64,000 bases of DNA from Pseudomonas sp. B21-028 (GCF_024749045.1 NZ_CP087184.1:2728001-2792000), one strand, 5' to 3'; positions 19,582 to 29,277 are shown, counted from the first letter of the stretch. Program-made: numbers and translations. The notes: a model not told the origin generated them from the letters alone.

Positions 19582-19680
19582 ATTTCCCTCAGCCACGTCG
19601 AGGAATGTACCGGTAACAAAGGAGGCCTCCGCGCTGGCCAGCCATAGAATGGCCTGAGCACGCCTGGGGGGTTCCTTCAA
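19582..19680 (-). pseudogene. C-terminal remnant of a short-chain dehydrogenase
   Basis: A minus-strand reading contains AQAILWLASAEASFVTGTFL followed by DVAEGN, which is the conserved C-terminal end of classical SDR enzymes (AILWLASDEASFVTG...DGG). The rest of the enzyme is missing and flanking residues do not match. It lies in the 253-bp gap between the AraC gene and the first TetR gene and is a decayed fragment. Confidence 0.65.
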
Positions 19681-19718
19681 TCCGGGGTCATGAGAACCGT
19701 ATATGAAGGCGCAGTTTT

Positions 19719-19742
19719 GTGACTGAATTGTATTTTGGTCAT
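19719..19742. promoter_or_regulatory. TetR-type operator O1 (GTGACTG-N10-TGGTCAT)
   Basis: A 24-bp site of the same architecture as three others in this locus, 38 bp before the first TetR gene. The arms are imperfect (5 of 7 pairs complementary). Probably autoregulatory. Confidence 0.6.
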
Positions 19743-19780
19743 TGCTTGTCACCCCATGGGGGGACAGGTAAGCTGGCGCC

Positions 19781-20401
19781 ATGAATCAATCATCTTTCCC
19801 TTCGCGCAATGTCCGTGGTCCTGTCGACCATGAAATCCGAGCCCAGATTGTCGCAGCGGCGAATGAGCATTTCAGTCGCTATGGCTATGGCAAAACCACG
19901 GTCTCGGATCTGGCCAAGGCCATTGGTTTTTCCAAGGCCTACATCTACAAGTTCTTCGATTCGAAACAGGCGATCGGCGAAGCCATTTGCAGCAATTGCC
20001 TGGAGACGATCGTCGCGGCGGTGGATGAAGCTGTCAGCGTAGAGTCCATCACCCCTACCGAGCGCTTTCGCCGCTTGGTGAAGACCGCGGTCGTCACCGG
20101 TGTCAGCCTGTTCTTCAACGACCGAAAGCTCTATGACCTTGCGGCATCCGCGGCGTCAGAGAGCTGGCCTTGCGCCCAGTTCTACGAAGCCAGCATTCAG
20201 GCATTCGTGCGGCAGATCGTTTCTGATGGGCGTGAGCTGGGTGAGTTCGAACGCAAGACCCCCCTGGATGAAACGGTCAATGCAATCTATCTGGCGTTGC
20301 GCCCGTACATCAACCCGCTGCTGTTGCAATACAGCCTCGATGGCGTCGAAGACGCGTCCACGAGCATCGCCAATCTGATCCTGCGTAGCCTCATGCCTTG
20401 A
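19781..20401 (+). CDS. TetR-family transcriptional regulator (first)
   Basis: 206 aa. The N-terminal HTH (residues ~20-65) reads RYGYGKTTVSDLAKAIGFSK, then AYIYKFFDSKQAIGEAI. The C-terminal ligand-binding half contains FFNDRKLYDLAA and GEFERKTPLDETVNAIYLAL. It is strongly similar to the second TetR at 23071-23694 throughout, including the recognition helix region, so both probably bind the same operator. Operator O1 lies 38 bp upstream and O2 lies between it and the SDR gene. Ligand unknown. Confidence 0.9.
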   Translation: MNQSSFPSRNVRGPVDHEIRAQIVAAANEHFSRYGYGKTTVSDLAKAIGFSKAYIYKFFDSKQAIGEAICSNCLETIVAAVDEAVSVESITPTERFRRLVKTAVVTGVSLFFNDRKLYDLAASAASESWPCAQFYEASIQAFVRQIVSDGRELGEFERKTPLDETVNAIYLALRPYINPLLLQYSLDGVEDASTSIANLILRSLMP

Positions 20402-20512
20402 GTAGCGGCCAGTGACTCTTGCTGCCGCGTCCCATCACGACATATTTCGCGTCCATTTGATAAAAGCAGGATAAACGCCGTGTTCCCCTGCGAGGAATCG
20501 TCATCATGGATT

Positions 20513-20536
20513 GTGACCATTGACTAAATTGGTTAC
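20513..20536. promoter_or_regulatory. TetR-type operator O2 (GTGACCA-N10-TGGTTAC)
   Basis: A 24-bp inverted repeat (6 of 7 arm pairs) 46 bp upstream of the SDR start. Same arm sequence and 10-bp spacing as the other three sites. Confidence 0.7.
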
Positions 20537-20582
20537 TCGGTAGAGAGTGTGTCTCTCGATAATCCCTACCAGAGGAACCGCT

Positions 20583-21389
20583 ATGTCGAACGCTAAAGTT
20601 GTCCTTGTCACCGGTGTGTCATCGGGCATTGGACGCGCCACTGCGCAATTGTTTGTCAGGCAAGGTTGCCAGGTGTTTGGCAGCGTACGCAGCATTACCC
20701 AATCGGCCCCGTTGCCAGGTGTCGAACTTGTCGAGATGGACGTTCGCGACGACGCTTCTGTTCAGCGCGCAATCGAGACGGTGATCGTTCAGGCCAAGCG
20801 CATTGATGTGCTGATCAATAACGCGGGCGGATCGTTGGTAGGCTCGGTAGAAGAAACCTCGATCGCCGAAGCCCAATCGTTGTTCGATACCAACGTGTGG
20901 GGTGCCCTGCGTACGGCACAAGCGGTACTGCCGCATATGCGTGAGCAGCGTTCGGGAAGAATCGTCAACGTCAGCTCGGTACTGGGTTTTCTTCCTGCGC
21001 CGTACATGGGCCTCTACTCGGCATCCAAGCACGCTATAGAGGGGATGTCCGAGACGCTGGATCATGAGGTGCGCAAGTTTGGCGTCCGCGTGGTGTTGGT
21101 CGAGCCGTCATTCACCAGGACCAACCTGGATCTCAATGCGCCGCAAACGACTGGCAGAATTCCGGCCTATGAAAAAGACCGCGATACAGTGACTCGCGCG
21201 ATCATTAAAAGTGTCCAGGGCGCACCAGGCCCCGATGGTGTGGCGGCGACGATTGTCGAGGCTGCCTTGGGCGCGTGGAAAATGCGCCGCACGCCTAAAG
21301 GCGAGGCCTCTCTTCTGCGCAAACTGCGCCGTTTCATGCCGGCGGGCCCTGTCGACTCCAGCTTGAGAAAAACATTTGGCCTGAGTTGA
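20583..21389 (+). CDS. Short-chain dehydrogenase/reductase (classical SDR)
   Basis: 268 aa. The start at 20583 has AGAGGAA upstream and places the Rossmann motif TGVSSGIG at residues ~9-16; an earlier in-frame ATG at 20547 would lie only 10 bp downstream of operator O2. NNAGG (~80) and the catalytic YSASK (~146) are intact, so it should be an active NAD(P)-dependent oxidoreductase. C-terminal residues are basic. It is controlled by operator O2 and convergent with the outer-membrane-factor gene. Substrate unknown. Membership of the efflux/ketoacyl-synthase regulon suggests a lipid-like or xenobiotic carbonyl compound, which is inference. Confidence 0.88.
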   Translation: MSNAKVVLVTGVSSGIGRATAQLFVRQGCQVFGSVRSITQSAPLPGVELVEMDVRDDASVQRAIETVIVQAKRIDVLINNAGGSLVGSVEETSIAEAQSLFDTNVWGALRTAQAVLPHMREQRSGRIVNVSSVLGFLPAPYMGLYSASKHAIEGMSETLDHEVRKFGVRVVLVEPSFTRTNLDLNAPQTTGRIPAYEKDRDTVTRAIIKSVQGAPGPDGVAATIVEAALGAWKMRRTPKGEASLLRKLRRFMPAGPVDSSLRKTFGLS

Positions 21390-21518
21390 ACGCATGCCTG
21401 CGAGCAGTGACGACCGTAGGGAAGGATTGGTTGGTGAAAACCCAGGCGTAGCCAGGTTCTGGTTGTGCCGCTTGAGACCGTGCTTAGCCATGACGGTCTC
21501 ATTTGCAGGGACATGCAA

Positions 21519-22979
21519 TCAGCGTGTAGCCACGGGTTGGGTTTCAACAGGCTGCCAACCGCCACCGAGCGCCCGGAACGCCGCGACTGCTGCGCGTGCC
21601 GACTCTGTCTGGGCCTGAGCCCTGGCGTCGGAGGCCTGCAACATTGTTTCATCGGCGTGCAGCACATCGATCAGGCTGGCCGAGCCTTTCTGGTAGGCGA
21701 TGAAGGACGACTGCCGGGCACTGGTCAAGGCGATTTCACCTCCGGTCAACGCCGATGCCTGTGCCTCGCGATTGACCAGCGCGGAAAATGCGTTCTCGAC
21801 GTCTTCGGTGGCTCTCAGCACTGACTGGCGATAGGCAGCCAGCGCTTCGGCTTCCTGTCCTTTCGCCTGGTCGATCTGCGCGTTGATACGGCCGAAATCG
21901 AAAAGCCTCCAGCGCAACCCCAGGATCCCCGAGGCCTGGCTGGCCCCACTGGAGAACAGGTTGCCGCTGGAAACGGCTGTCGCGCTGCCAATCAAGGCGC
22001 TGAGTGAAAACTTTGGATAGTACTCGCTGATCGCCACCCCGATGCGTGCATTGGATGCCGCCAGTCTACGCTCGGCCACGATGAGGTCCGGCCGGCGGCG
22101 CAGCAGATCGGCCGGCGTTCCAGCCGAGGTAATCTGTGGCGCCTGAGGAATCGCCCCCGACGCGGTCAATTGAGCTCGGTGGGTGCCGGGCGGGGTGCCG
22201 AGGATGACGTCCAGTGCGTTCATTGCCGCATCCAGACCGGTGTTGAGGACCGGCACTGTCGCTTGAACCTGGGCAAGCGCCCCCTCGGTCTGGCGAACCT
22301 GAAATTCGGCGGCAAGTCCTTTGCTGTGGAGCAGCTGTACTTTCTCCAGCAAGTCCTGTTGCGTTTTGACCTGTCGATTGGCAATGACCAGTCGGGCCTG
22401 TAAGCCGCGCAGGGTGATATAGATATCCGCTGTCTGCGCGGCGACGGCCAGGCGCGTTGCGGTGAAACCTGCTTCGGACGCCTGGTATTCAGCCAGCTCC
22501 GCCTCGCGGCCTCGACGCAGGCCGCCGAACACATCCACCTCCCAGCTTGCGCCGAGGTTCAGTTCATAGAGATTGCCATGGCGATCATAGCCAGGCGTCG
22601 AGTTGAGCACTTGGCCCAGTGGCGTTTCGACTGACTGATAAGCGCGTGCGGCTTGTCCGCTGACGTTGCCCGACGGCAACAGGGCTGCGGTCGCCGCGCC
22701 AAGTCCCGCACGTGCCTGGGTGACCCGTGCGGACGCTTGGGCCAGGTCGAGATTCTGCGCAAGCGCCTTGGCGATGAAGTCACTCAGCAAAGGATCACCG
22801 AAGCCTTCCCACCAGCCGGCAAAGTTCGCCGGGCGGGCTGCCGTTCTTTGTTGAACGGCGGATTGAGCCTGATAACGGTCCGCCAGCGGAGCGTCCGGAC
22901 GCTGATAGTCAGGGCCCACCGCGCATCCCGCCATCAGGCCGGAGTTCACAAGCAGAGCAAGCGTACGGAGGGAAGGCAT
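21519..22979 (-). CDS. RND efflux outer-membrane factor, NodT family lipoprotein
   Basis: 486 aa from ATG 22979, which has AGGAG 8 nt upstream. An upstream ATG at 23042 is rejected because it overlaps the operator and precedes the signal peptide. Lipoprotein signal LALLVNSGLMAGC with GC lipobox, then VGPDYQRPD typical of OprM/NodT factors. Repeated helical segments (ASARVTQARAGLGAATAAL, RRPDLIVAERRLAASNARIG) form the periplasmic barrel. It is divergent from the second TetR gene, with operator O3 between them. It probably forms the tripartite pump with the adaptor and permease at 23768-27957, although it is on the opposite strand. Confidence 0.93.
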   Translation of the reverse strand: MPSLRTLALLVNSGLMAGCAVGPDYQRPDAPLADRYQAQSAVQQRTAARPANFAGWWEGFGDPLLSDFIAKALAQNLDLAQASARVTQARAGLGAATAALLPSGNVSGQAARAYQSVETPLGQVLNSTPGYDRHGNLYELNLGASWEVDVFGGLRRGREAELAEYQASEAGFTATRLAVAAQTADIYITLRGLQARLVIANRQVKTQQDLLEKVQLLHSKGLAAEFQVRQTEGALAQVQATVPVLNTGLDAAMNALDVILGTPPGTHRAQLTASGAIPQAPQITSAGTPADLLRRRPDLIVAERRLAASNARIGVAISEYYPKFSLSALIGSATAVSSGNLFSSGASQASGILGLRWRLFDFGRINAQIDQAKGQEAEALAAYRQSVLRATEDVENAFSALVNREAQASALTGGEIALTSARQSSFIAYQKGSASLIDVLHADETMLQASDARAQAQTESARAAVAAFRALGGGWQPVETQPVATR

Positions 22980-23008
22980 GGCGACTCCTGATTTAGCCAA
23001 TACAATGC

Positions 23009-23032
23009 GTGACCATATTACCAATTGGTCAC
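23009..23032. promoter_or_regulatory. TetR-type operator O3 (GTGACCA-N10-TGGTCAC)
   Basis: A perfect 7-bp inverted repeat with a 10-bp spacer in the 91-bp gap between the divergent outer-membrane-factor and second TetR genes. It is the best conserved of the four sites. Confidence 0.78.
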
Positions 23033-23070
23033 TCGTTGTCAATCCAGGTTCCGGGGGCTAAGCTGGAAAA

Positions 23071-23694
23071 ATGACCAGACACATACATGCACCCCAGATA
23101 CGTGGGCCGTCAGACCATAGTGTCCGTGATCAAGTCGTGGAGGCCGCCACCCTGCACTTTGGCCACTATGGATATGAAAAGACGACCGTGTCTGACATCG
23201 CCAAGGCCATTGGCTTCTCCAAGGCCTATATCTATAAATTTTTCGATTCCAAGCAGGCAATCGGAGAGGTGATCTGTACGAATCGTCTCGTCATGCTCAT
23301 GGGGATTATGGATTCAGCGATCGCGGATGCGCCGACGGCTTCTGAGAAGCTGGAGCGTCTGTTCCGGGCGTTGGCGGAGGCGGGCAGCGACTTGTTCTTT
23401 CATGATCGCAAGCTCTACGACATTGCCGCCACTGCCGCTCGCGAGCAGTGGCTTCCCGCGCAGGCGCATGACGAACGCTTGCGCCAGCTGATCCAACAAA
23501 TCCTCCTGGAGGGGCGTGAGTCGGGGGAATTCGAGAGAAAAACCCCATTGGATGAAGCCGTCCAGGCGATCTATCTGGTCATGAGGCCTTATGCCAATCC
23601 CGTGCAATTGCAATACAACCTCGACACGGCGTCATCGGCCGCAGCGCTTCTGTCGACGCTGTTGTTGCGGAGTTTATCAACCCATTCATCCTGA
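23071..23694 (+). CDS. TetR-family transcriptional regulator (second)
   Basis: 207 aa. The HTH region HYGYEKTTVSDIAKAIGFSK, then AYIYKFFDSKQAIGEVI, is nearly identical to the first TetR. The C-terminal half keeps FFHDRKLYDIAA and GEFERKTPLDEAVQAIYLV. The two are tandem paralogues separated by the SDR and outer-membrane-factor genes. Divergent from the latter across operator O3 and followed by operator O4 and the pump genes, it most likely represses the pump. Both regulators may recognise one operator but different ligands. Confidence 0.91.
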   Translation: MTRHIHAPQIRGPSDHSVRDQVVEAATLHFGHYGYEKTTVSDIAKAIGFSKAYIYKFFDSKQAIGEVICTNRLVMLMGIMDSAIADAPTASEKLERLFRALAEAGSDLFFHDRKLYDIAATAAREQWLPAQAHDERLRQLIQQILLEGRESGEFERKTPLDEAVQAIYLVMRPYANPVQLQYNLDTASSAAALLSTLLLRSLSTHSS

Positions 23695-23699
23695 TATTT

Positions 23700-23723
23700 G
23701 TGACTATTGACATTATTGGTCAC
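23700..23723. promoter_or_regulatory. TetR-type operator O4 (GTGACTA-N10-TGGTCAC)
   Basis: A 24-bp inverted repeat (6 of 7 arm pairs) 44 bp before the adaptor gene of the RND pump. Confidence 0.72.
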
Positions 23724-23767
23724 TAGACCGAAGATGCGTTCCTGTTCTGTAAATTGAGTAGAGAATC

Positions 23768-24871
23768 ATGCTTCGGCTAAAACCTGTTGCCGTCTGCTTA
23801 ATGCCTCTCGTCCTGGCGGCGTGCGGTAATTCATCGACCGCCGTCGACGCACGCACCCAGCCCCCTCTGGTAAGGGTCGCTGGCGTCGAGGACTCGGTCG
23901 ACATCGCCCGTTCGTTCACTGGCGTTGTGGTCGCTCGGGTCCAGAGCGATCTCGGCTTTCGAGTGTCGGGGAAAGTACAGGAGCGTCTGGTGGATGCCGG
24001 CCAGACGGTCAAGCGTGGTCAGCCACTCATGCGCCTGGACCCGGTCGACCTTGGCCTGCAGGCGCGTGCGCAGCAACAGGCCGTGGCCGCTGCCCGGGCG
24101 CAAGCCAAGCAGACGGCGGATGACGAGGCTCGTAATCGGGAACTGGTGACGGCGGGGGCGATCTCGGCCTCTGCATACGACCAGGCAAAGGCCGCGGCTG
24201 ACACGGCAAAGGCACAGCTCAGCGCTGCGCAGGCGCAGGCCGATGTGGCCAGCAATGCCATGGGCTATGCGACCCTGCTGGCCGACGCCGATGGCGTCGT
24301 GATGGACACCCTGGCCGAACCTGGCCAGGTCGTCAGTGCGGGACAGCTGGTGGTCAAGCTGGCACGCGCCGGTCAACGCGAAGCCAGCGTGAATCTGCCC
24401 GAAACGCTGCGCCCGGTCGTGGGCTCAGTGGCCCAGGCGACGTTGTACGGCAACGACAAGGCAACCACTGTTGCGAAGCTGCGGCTGCTTTCCGATGCCG
24501 CCGATCCGGTAACGCGCACCTTCGAGGCCAGGTACGTGCTGGGAGGCGCGCTGGCCAACGCGCCGCTCGGTTCCACCGTCACACTCAATATCGCCCAGGA
24601 CAAGTTGCCGGGGCAGGCGCTGCGAGTGCCTGTCGCGGCTGTTTTCGACGCGGGTAAAGGCCCGGGTGTATGGGCGATTTCCGGCGAGCCGGCGAAAGTC
24701 TCGTGGCGTCCGGTTCAGGTCCTCGGTCTGGGCGATGACACGGCCACGGTCGTTGGCAACCTCAAGCAGGGCGAACAGATCGTGGCATTGGGCGCGCATT
24801 TGCTACACGACGGCGATGAGGTTCGGGTGGCGCAACAGGAACAGGTTGTCGCCAAGGGGAACCAGCCATGA
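23768..24871 (+). CDS. RND efflux periplasmic adaptor (membrane fusion protein), lipoprotein
   Basis: 367 aa. Signal peptide MPLVLAACG with lipobox LAAC. The first beta-barrel/lipoyl half is FRVSGKVQERLVDAGQTVKRG and the second lipoyl half is ADGVVMDTLAEPGQVVSAGQ. Between them is a helical hairpin (residues ~95-160). This is the standard MFP order. The stop overlaps the permease start by 4 bp, so the two are co-translated. The adaptor joins the inner-membrane pump to the outer-membrane factor. Confidence 0.93.
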   Translation: MLRLKPVAVCLMPLVLAACGNSSTAVDARTQPPLVRVAGVEDSVDIARSFTGVVVARVQSDLGFRVSGKVQERLVDAGQTVKRGQPLMRLDPVDLGLQARAQQQAVAAARAQAKQTADDEARNRELVTAGAISASAYDQAKAAADTAKAQLSAAQAQADVASNAMGYATLLADADGVVMDTLAEPGQVVSAGQLVVKLARAGQREASVNLPETLRPVVGSVAQATLYGNDKATTVAKLRLLSDAADPVTRTFEARYVLGGALANAPLGSTVTLNIAQDKLPGQALRVPVAAVFDAGKGPGVWAISGEPAKVSWRPVQVLGLGDDTATVVGNLKQGEQIVALGAHLLHDGDEVRVAQQEQVVAKGNQP

Positions 24872-27800
24872 GCGAGGGGCGTTTCAATCTCTCGGCGCTT
24901 GCGGTTCATGAGCGATCGATCACACTTTTCCTGATCGTTCTGATTACGGTTGCCGGTGTCCTGGCGTTCTTCGGTTTGGGGCGTGCGGAGGATCCTCCCT
25001 TCACCGTCAAGCAGATGACGATCATCTCTGCCTGGCCGGGGGCTACCGCGCAGGAGATGCAGGACCAGGTCGCCGAGCCGCTGGAAAAGCGCTTGCAGGA
25101 ATTGAAGTGGTACGACCGCACTGAAACCTACACGCGGCCTGGGTTGGCGTTCACCATGGTGTCGCTGCTGGACACCACGCCGCCTGCAGAAGTACAGGAA
25201 GAGTTCTACCAGGCCCGCAAGAAAATCGCGGATGAAGCGAAGACCCTGCCGGCCGGTGTCATCGGACCGATGGTCAACGATGAGTTCTCGGACGTGACCT
25301 TTGCGCTGTTTGCATTGAAGGCCGAGGGCGAGCCGCAGCGCTTGCTCGCACGCGATGCCGAGTCGTTGCGCCAGCGCCTCCTGCATGTGCCGGGCGTGAA
25401 AAAGGTCAACATCATCGGCGAGCAGTCCGAGCGCATCTTCGTGTCGTTCTCCCATGATCGGCTGGCGACCCTTGGGCTTTCCCCCCAGGATATTTTTGCC
25501 GCGCTGAACAGTCAGAACGTGCTGACGCCCGCCGGCTCGATCGACACCAAGGGACCGCAGGTATTCGTGCGCCTGGATGGCGCGTTCGACAAGCTCGAGA
25601 AAATTCGCGATACGCCGATTGTGGTGCAGGGGCGGGCGCTGAAGCTCTCGGATGTTGCAACGGTGGAACGTGGCTACGAAGACCCGGCGACTTTCCTGGT
25701 CCGCAACAAAGGCGAGCCTGCCCTGTTGCTGGGTGTCGTGATGCGAGAAGGCTGGAACGGCCTGGATCTGGGCAAGGCGCTGGATGCCGAGACGGCCAGT
25801 ATCAACGAAGGCATGCCGCTGGGCATGACGTTCACCAAGGTCACCGATCAGTCGGTGAATATCAGTTCGGCCGTCGACGAGTTCATGATCAAGTTCTTCG
25901 TCGCGCTGCTGGTGGTGATGCTGGTCTGCTTCCTCAGCATGGGCTGGCATGTGGGTGTAGTGGTGGCCGCGGCTGTGCCGTTGACCCTCGCTGTGGTGTT
26001 CATGGTGATGGCCGCCACCGGCAAGAACTTCGACCGCATCACCCTTGGGTCACTGATCCTGGCGTTGGGCCTGCTGGTGGACGACGCCATCATCGCCATC
26101 GAAATGATGATGGTCAAAATGGAGGAGGGTTACGACCGGATCAAGGCCTCGGCCTATGCCTGGAGCCATACCGCCGCCCCCATGCTCGCCGGTACGCTGG
26201 TGACGGCCGTCGGCTTCATGCCCAACGGCTTCGCGCATTCAACCGCGGGCGAGTACACCAGCAATATGTTCTGGATCGTCGGCATTGCCCTGATCGCCTC
26301 CTGGGTGGTCGCGGTGGTGTTCACGCCTTATCTGGGTGTGAAGCTGTTGCCGCACGTCAAGAAAGTCGAGGGTGGCCACGCGGCCATCTATGACACACCT
26401 CACTACAATCGTTTTCGCCGGTTGCTGACACGGGTCATCGCTCGCAAATGGCTGGTGGCCGGAGCGGTGATTGGCTTTTTTGTCATAGCCATCCTCGGCA
26501 TGGGCCTGGTCAAGAAGCAGTTTTTCCCCGCCTCTGATCGTCCCGAAGTACTGATCGAAGTGCAGATGCCTTACGGCACCTCTATCGAACAGACCAGCGC
26601 GACGACGGCCAGCATTGAAGCCTGGCTGCAAAAGCAGGACGAAGCGAAAATCGTCACCTCCTATATCGGACAGGGTTCACCGCGTTTCTACCTGGCGATG
26701 GCGCCGGAGCTACCCGATCCGTCGTTCGCCAAGATGGTAGTGCTGACAGGCAGCCAGGAGGAGCGCGAAACCCTCAAGCACCGTCTTCGCCAGGCGGTGG
26801 CTGATGGACTTGCGCCTGAAGCCCGTGTGCGGGTTACCCAACTGGTGTTCGGTCCGTATTCACCCTTTCCTGTCGCTTACCGGGTGATGGGCCCGGATCC
26901 CGCCAGGTTGCGTGAGATTGCCGGCCGGGTCGAGGCTGTCATGCGCGCAAGTCCCCTGATGAGGACCGTCAACACCGACTGGGACACACGCATACCGACA
27001 CTGCATTTCTCATTGGACCAGAACCGCTTGCAGGCGGTTGGGCTGACGTCCAGTGCGGTCGGCCAGCAATTGCAGTTCCTGCTGTCGGGGATCCCGATCA
27101 CGTTTGTGCGTGAAGACATTCGTTCCGTGCAAGTGGTGGGGCGCGCAGCGGGGGATATCCGCCTCGATCCGGCAAAAATCCAGGGCTTCACGCTGGTGGG
27201 CGCGGCCGGACAACGTGTTCCGCTGTCGCAGATTGGCAGCGTCGAGGTGCGCATGGAAGATCCGATTCTGCGCCGTCGTGACCGTACACCCACCATCACG
27301 GTACGCGGAGACATTGCCGAGGATCTGCAGCCGCCGGATGTTTCCACGAAAATCCTGGACGAGCTGCAGCCGATCATCAGCACGCTGCCGGCCGGATACC
27401 GCATCGAACAGGCCGGTTCGATCGAAGAGTCGGGAAAAGCCTCAAGGGCGATGTTGCCACTGTTCCCGATCATGATCGCCCTGACGCTGCTGATCATCAT
27501 TCTGCAGGTCCGCTCAATGTCGGCGATGGTGATGGTGTTCCTCACCGCGCCGCTGGGATTGATTGGTGTGGTACCGACCCTGCTGATCTTCCATCAGCCG
27601 TTTGGCATCAACGCCCTGGTGGGCCTGATCGCGCTGTCGGGCATCCTGATGCGCAACACGCTGATCCTGATCGGGCAAATCGACCACAACCAGAAAGAAG
27701 GACTCGATCCATTCCATGCGGTTGTAGAGGCGACGGTGCAACGCGCCAGGCCAGTACTGCTCACGGCAATGGCCGCCATCCTGGCCTTTATCCCGCTGAC

Positions 27801-27957
27801 TCATTCGGTGTTCTGGGGAACCCTGGCTTACACACTGATCGGCGGGACGTTCGGTGGAACGGTCATGACGCTGGTGTTCCTGCCGGCAATGTATGCCATC
27901 TGGTTCAAGATCCGTCCCGAAAAAGCAGCAAGAACCGAAGCATTGGCAGCCAACTGA
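24868..27957 (+). CDS. RND-family efflux permease
   Basis: 1029 aa, about the full length of HAE-1 type pumps. TM1 follows RFNLSALAVHERSITLFL, then the porter domain opening GRAEDPPFTVKQMTIISAWP followed by GATAQEM. The TM4 proton-relay acid pair is in LGLLVDDAIIAIEMM, and the second repeat begins near residue 520 (ARKWLVAGAVIGFFV). The N-terminal motif EDPPFT resembles the TriC-like branch of RND pumps. A proton-driven exporter coupled to the adaptor upstream, with a ketoacyl synthase 27 bp downstream. Substrate unknown. Confidence 0.93.
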   Translation: MSEGRFNLSALAVHERSITLFLIVLITVAGVLAFFGLGRAEDPPFTVKQMTIISAWPGATAQEMQDQVAEPLEKRLQELKWYDRTETYTRPGLAFTMVSLLDTTPPAEVQEEFYQARKKIADEAKTLPAGVIGPMVNDEFSDVTFALFALKAEGEPQRLLARDAESLRQRLLHVPGVKKVNIIGEQSERIFVSFSHDRLATLGLSPQDIFAALNSQNVLTPAGSIDTKGPQVFVRLDGAFDKLEKIRDTPIVVQGRALKLSDVATVERGYEDPATFLVRNKGEPALLLGVVMREGWNGLDLGKALDAETASINEGMPLGMTFTKVTDQSVNISSAVDEFMIKFFVALLVVMLVCFLSMGWHVGVVVAAAVPLTLAVVFMVMAATGKNFDRITLGSLILALGLLVDDAIIAIEMMMVKMEEGYDRIKASAYAWSHTAAPMLAGTLVTAVGFMPNGFAHSTAGEYTSNMFWIVGIALIASWVVAVVFTPYLGVKLLPHVKKVEGGHAAIYDTPHYNRFRRLLTRVIARKWLVAGAVIGFFVIAILGMGLVKKQFFPASDRPEVLIEVQMPYGTSIEQTSATTASIEAWLQKQDEAKIVTSYIGQGSPRFYLAMAPELPDPSFAKMVVLTGSQEERETLKHRLRQAVADGLAPEARVRVTQLVFGPYSPFPVAYRVMGPDPARLREIAGRVEAVMRASPLMRTVNTDWDTRIPTLHFSLDQNRLQAVGLTSSAVGQQLQFLLSGIPITFVREDIRSVQVVGRAAGDIRLDPAKIQGFTLVGAAGQRVPLSQIGSVEVRMEDPILRRRDRTPTITVRGDIAEDLQPPDVSTKILDELQPIISTLPAGYRIEQAGSIEESGKASRAMLPLFPIMIALTLLIIILQVRSMSAMVMVFLTAPLGLIGVVPTLLIFHQPFGINALVGLIALSGILMRNTLILIGQIDHNQKEGLDPFHAVVEATVQRARPVLLTAMAAILAFIPLTHSVFWGTLAYTLIGGTFGGTVMTLVFLPAMYAIWFKIRPEKAARTEALAAN

Positions 27958-27984
27958 ACGTCGACTCAGAATCAAGAGGGTTTC

Positions 27985-29277
27985 ATGATGAATTCCAATG
28001 ATCAAACGCGAATCGTAGTCACAGGCGGCGGTATTGTCGGCCCCCTGGGATGCGGCATGGAAGAGGTCTGGCGCAGGTTGCTGGAAGGCCATTCGGGTAT
28101 CCGCAGACTGCCAGATGAAATCGGTGAGGGCACGGGCGTCGCAGTGGCGGGGCAAGTGCCGACCCTGGAAGAAGATCCCGTCGCCGGTTATGCGCCCGAG
28201 CGAATCATTGCGCCCAAAGAGCGCAAGAAGATGGACCGCTTCATCGAATTCGCGCTCATGGCCGCCCATGAAGCGCTGGAACAGGCAGGCTGGCATCCCA
28301 CGGATGAAGCGCAACAACAGCGGACCGCGACCATCATCGCTTCCGGGGTCGGCGGTTTCGGTGCGATTGCCGAAGCCGTACGGACCACGGATGCCCGTGG
28401 GCCACGCAGGTTATCGCCGTTCACCGCGCCGGCATTTCTCGCCAACATGGCCGCGGGTCATGTCTCTATCCTGAACGGTTTCAAGGGCCCGCTCGGCGCA
28501 CCGGTGACGGCCTGTGCCGCCGGCGTACAAGCGATTGGCGATGCGGCGCGACTGATCAGGAGCGGTGAGGCCGATATCGCCATTTGCGGCGGCACCGAAG
28601 CGGCGATCGATCGGGTGACGCTCGGTTGCTTCGCTGCCGCCCGCGCGCTGTCCACCGGGTTCGCTGACCGACCGCAGGAGGCATCGCGTCCGTTCGATCG
28701 CGAGCGCGACGGGTTTGTCATGGCCGAAGGTGCAGGTTTGCTGGTGATCGAGTCGCTGGAGCACGCACTCGCCCGTGGCGCGACGCCGCTGGCGGAGCTG
28801 GTGGGCTACGGCACCAGCGCGGATGCCTATCACCTGACCGCAGGGCCGGAAGATGGGAGTGGGGCCCGGCGCGCCATGGAGCAAGCGTTGCGCCAGGCGG
28901 GTGTCAGTGCTGGCGAGGTACAGCACATCAACGCCCATGCGACTTCGACGCAGGTCGGCGACAAGGGCGAACTGGCGGCAATCAGGTCCGTGTTCGGCGG
29001 CCACTCAGGCGTGGCGATCAGCTCGACCAAGTCGGCCACGGGGCATTTGCTGGGAGCGGCGGGGGGCATTGAAGCGCTCTTCACGGTGCTGGCTTTGCGG
29101 GACCAGATCATTCCCCCGACGTTGAATCTCCTCAATCCCGACGAGGCCGCTGACGGTCTCGACCTGGTGGGCCTGGCGGCACGCAAGGCAACGATCACCT
29201 ATGCGCTCTCGAATGGATTTGGCTTCGGCGGCGTCAATGCCAGCGTCCTGTTCCGTCGCTGGGAGTCGGCGTCGTGA
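27985..29277 (+). CDS. Beta-ketoacyl-ACP synthase II-like (FabF family)
   Basis: 430 aa. All three catalytic residues are in place: Cys177 in TACAAGVQ, His in NAHATST and His in KSATGHLLGAAGG, with the C-terminal NGFGFGGVN loop. It therefore should condense malonyl-ACP with an acyl-ACP. Two adjacent ATGs (27985, 27988) are possible starts; GAGGG is 4 or 7 nt away, so the second is as likely. It is not beside other fab genes but follows the RND pump by 27 bp, so it is probably in the pump operon. It may be an accessory or inhibitor-tolerant KAS, or make an acyl chain that the pump exports. Confidence 0.9.
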   Translation: MMNSNDQTRIVVTGGGIVGPLGCGMEEVWRRLLEGHSGIRRLPDEIGEGTGVAVAGQVPTLEEDPVAGYAPERIIAPKERKKMDRFIEFALMAAHEALEQAGWHPTDEAQQQRTATIIASGVGGFGAIAEAVRTTDARGPRRLSPFTAPAFLANMAAGHVSILNGFKGPLGAPVTACAAGVQAIGDAARLIRSGEADIAICGGTEAAIDRVTLGCFAAARALSTGFADRPQEASRPFDRERDGFVMAEGAGLLVIESLEHALARGATPLAELVGYGTSADAYHLTAGPEDGSGARRAMEQALRQAGVSAGEVQHINAHATSTQVGDKGELAAIRSVFGGHSGVAISSTKSATGHLLGAAGGIEALFTVLALRDQIIPPTLNLLNPDEAADGLDLVGLAARKATITYALSNGFGFGGVNASVLFRRWESAS

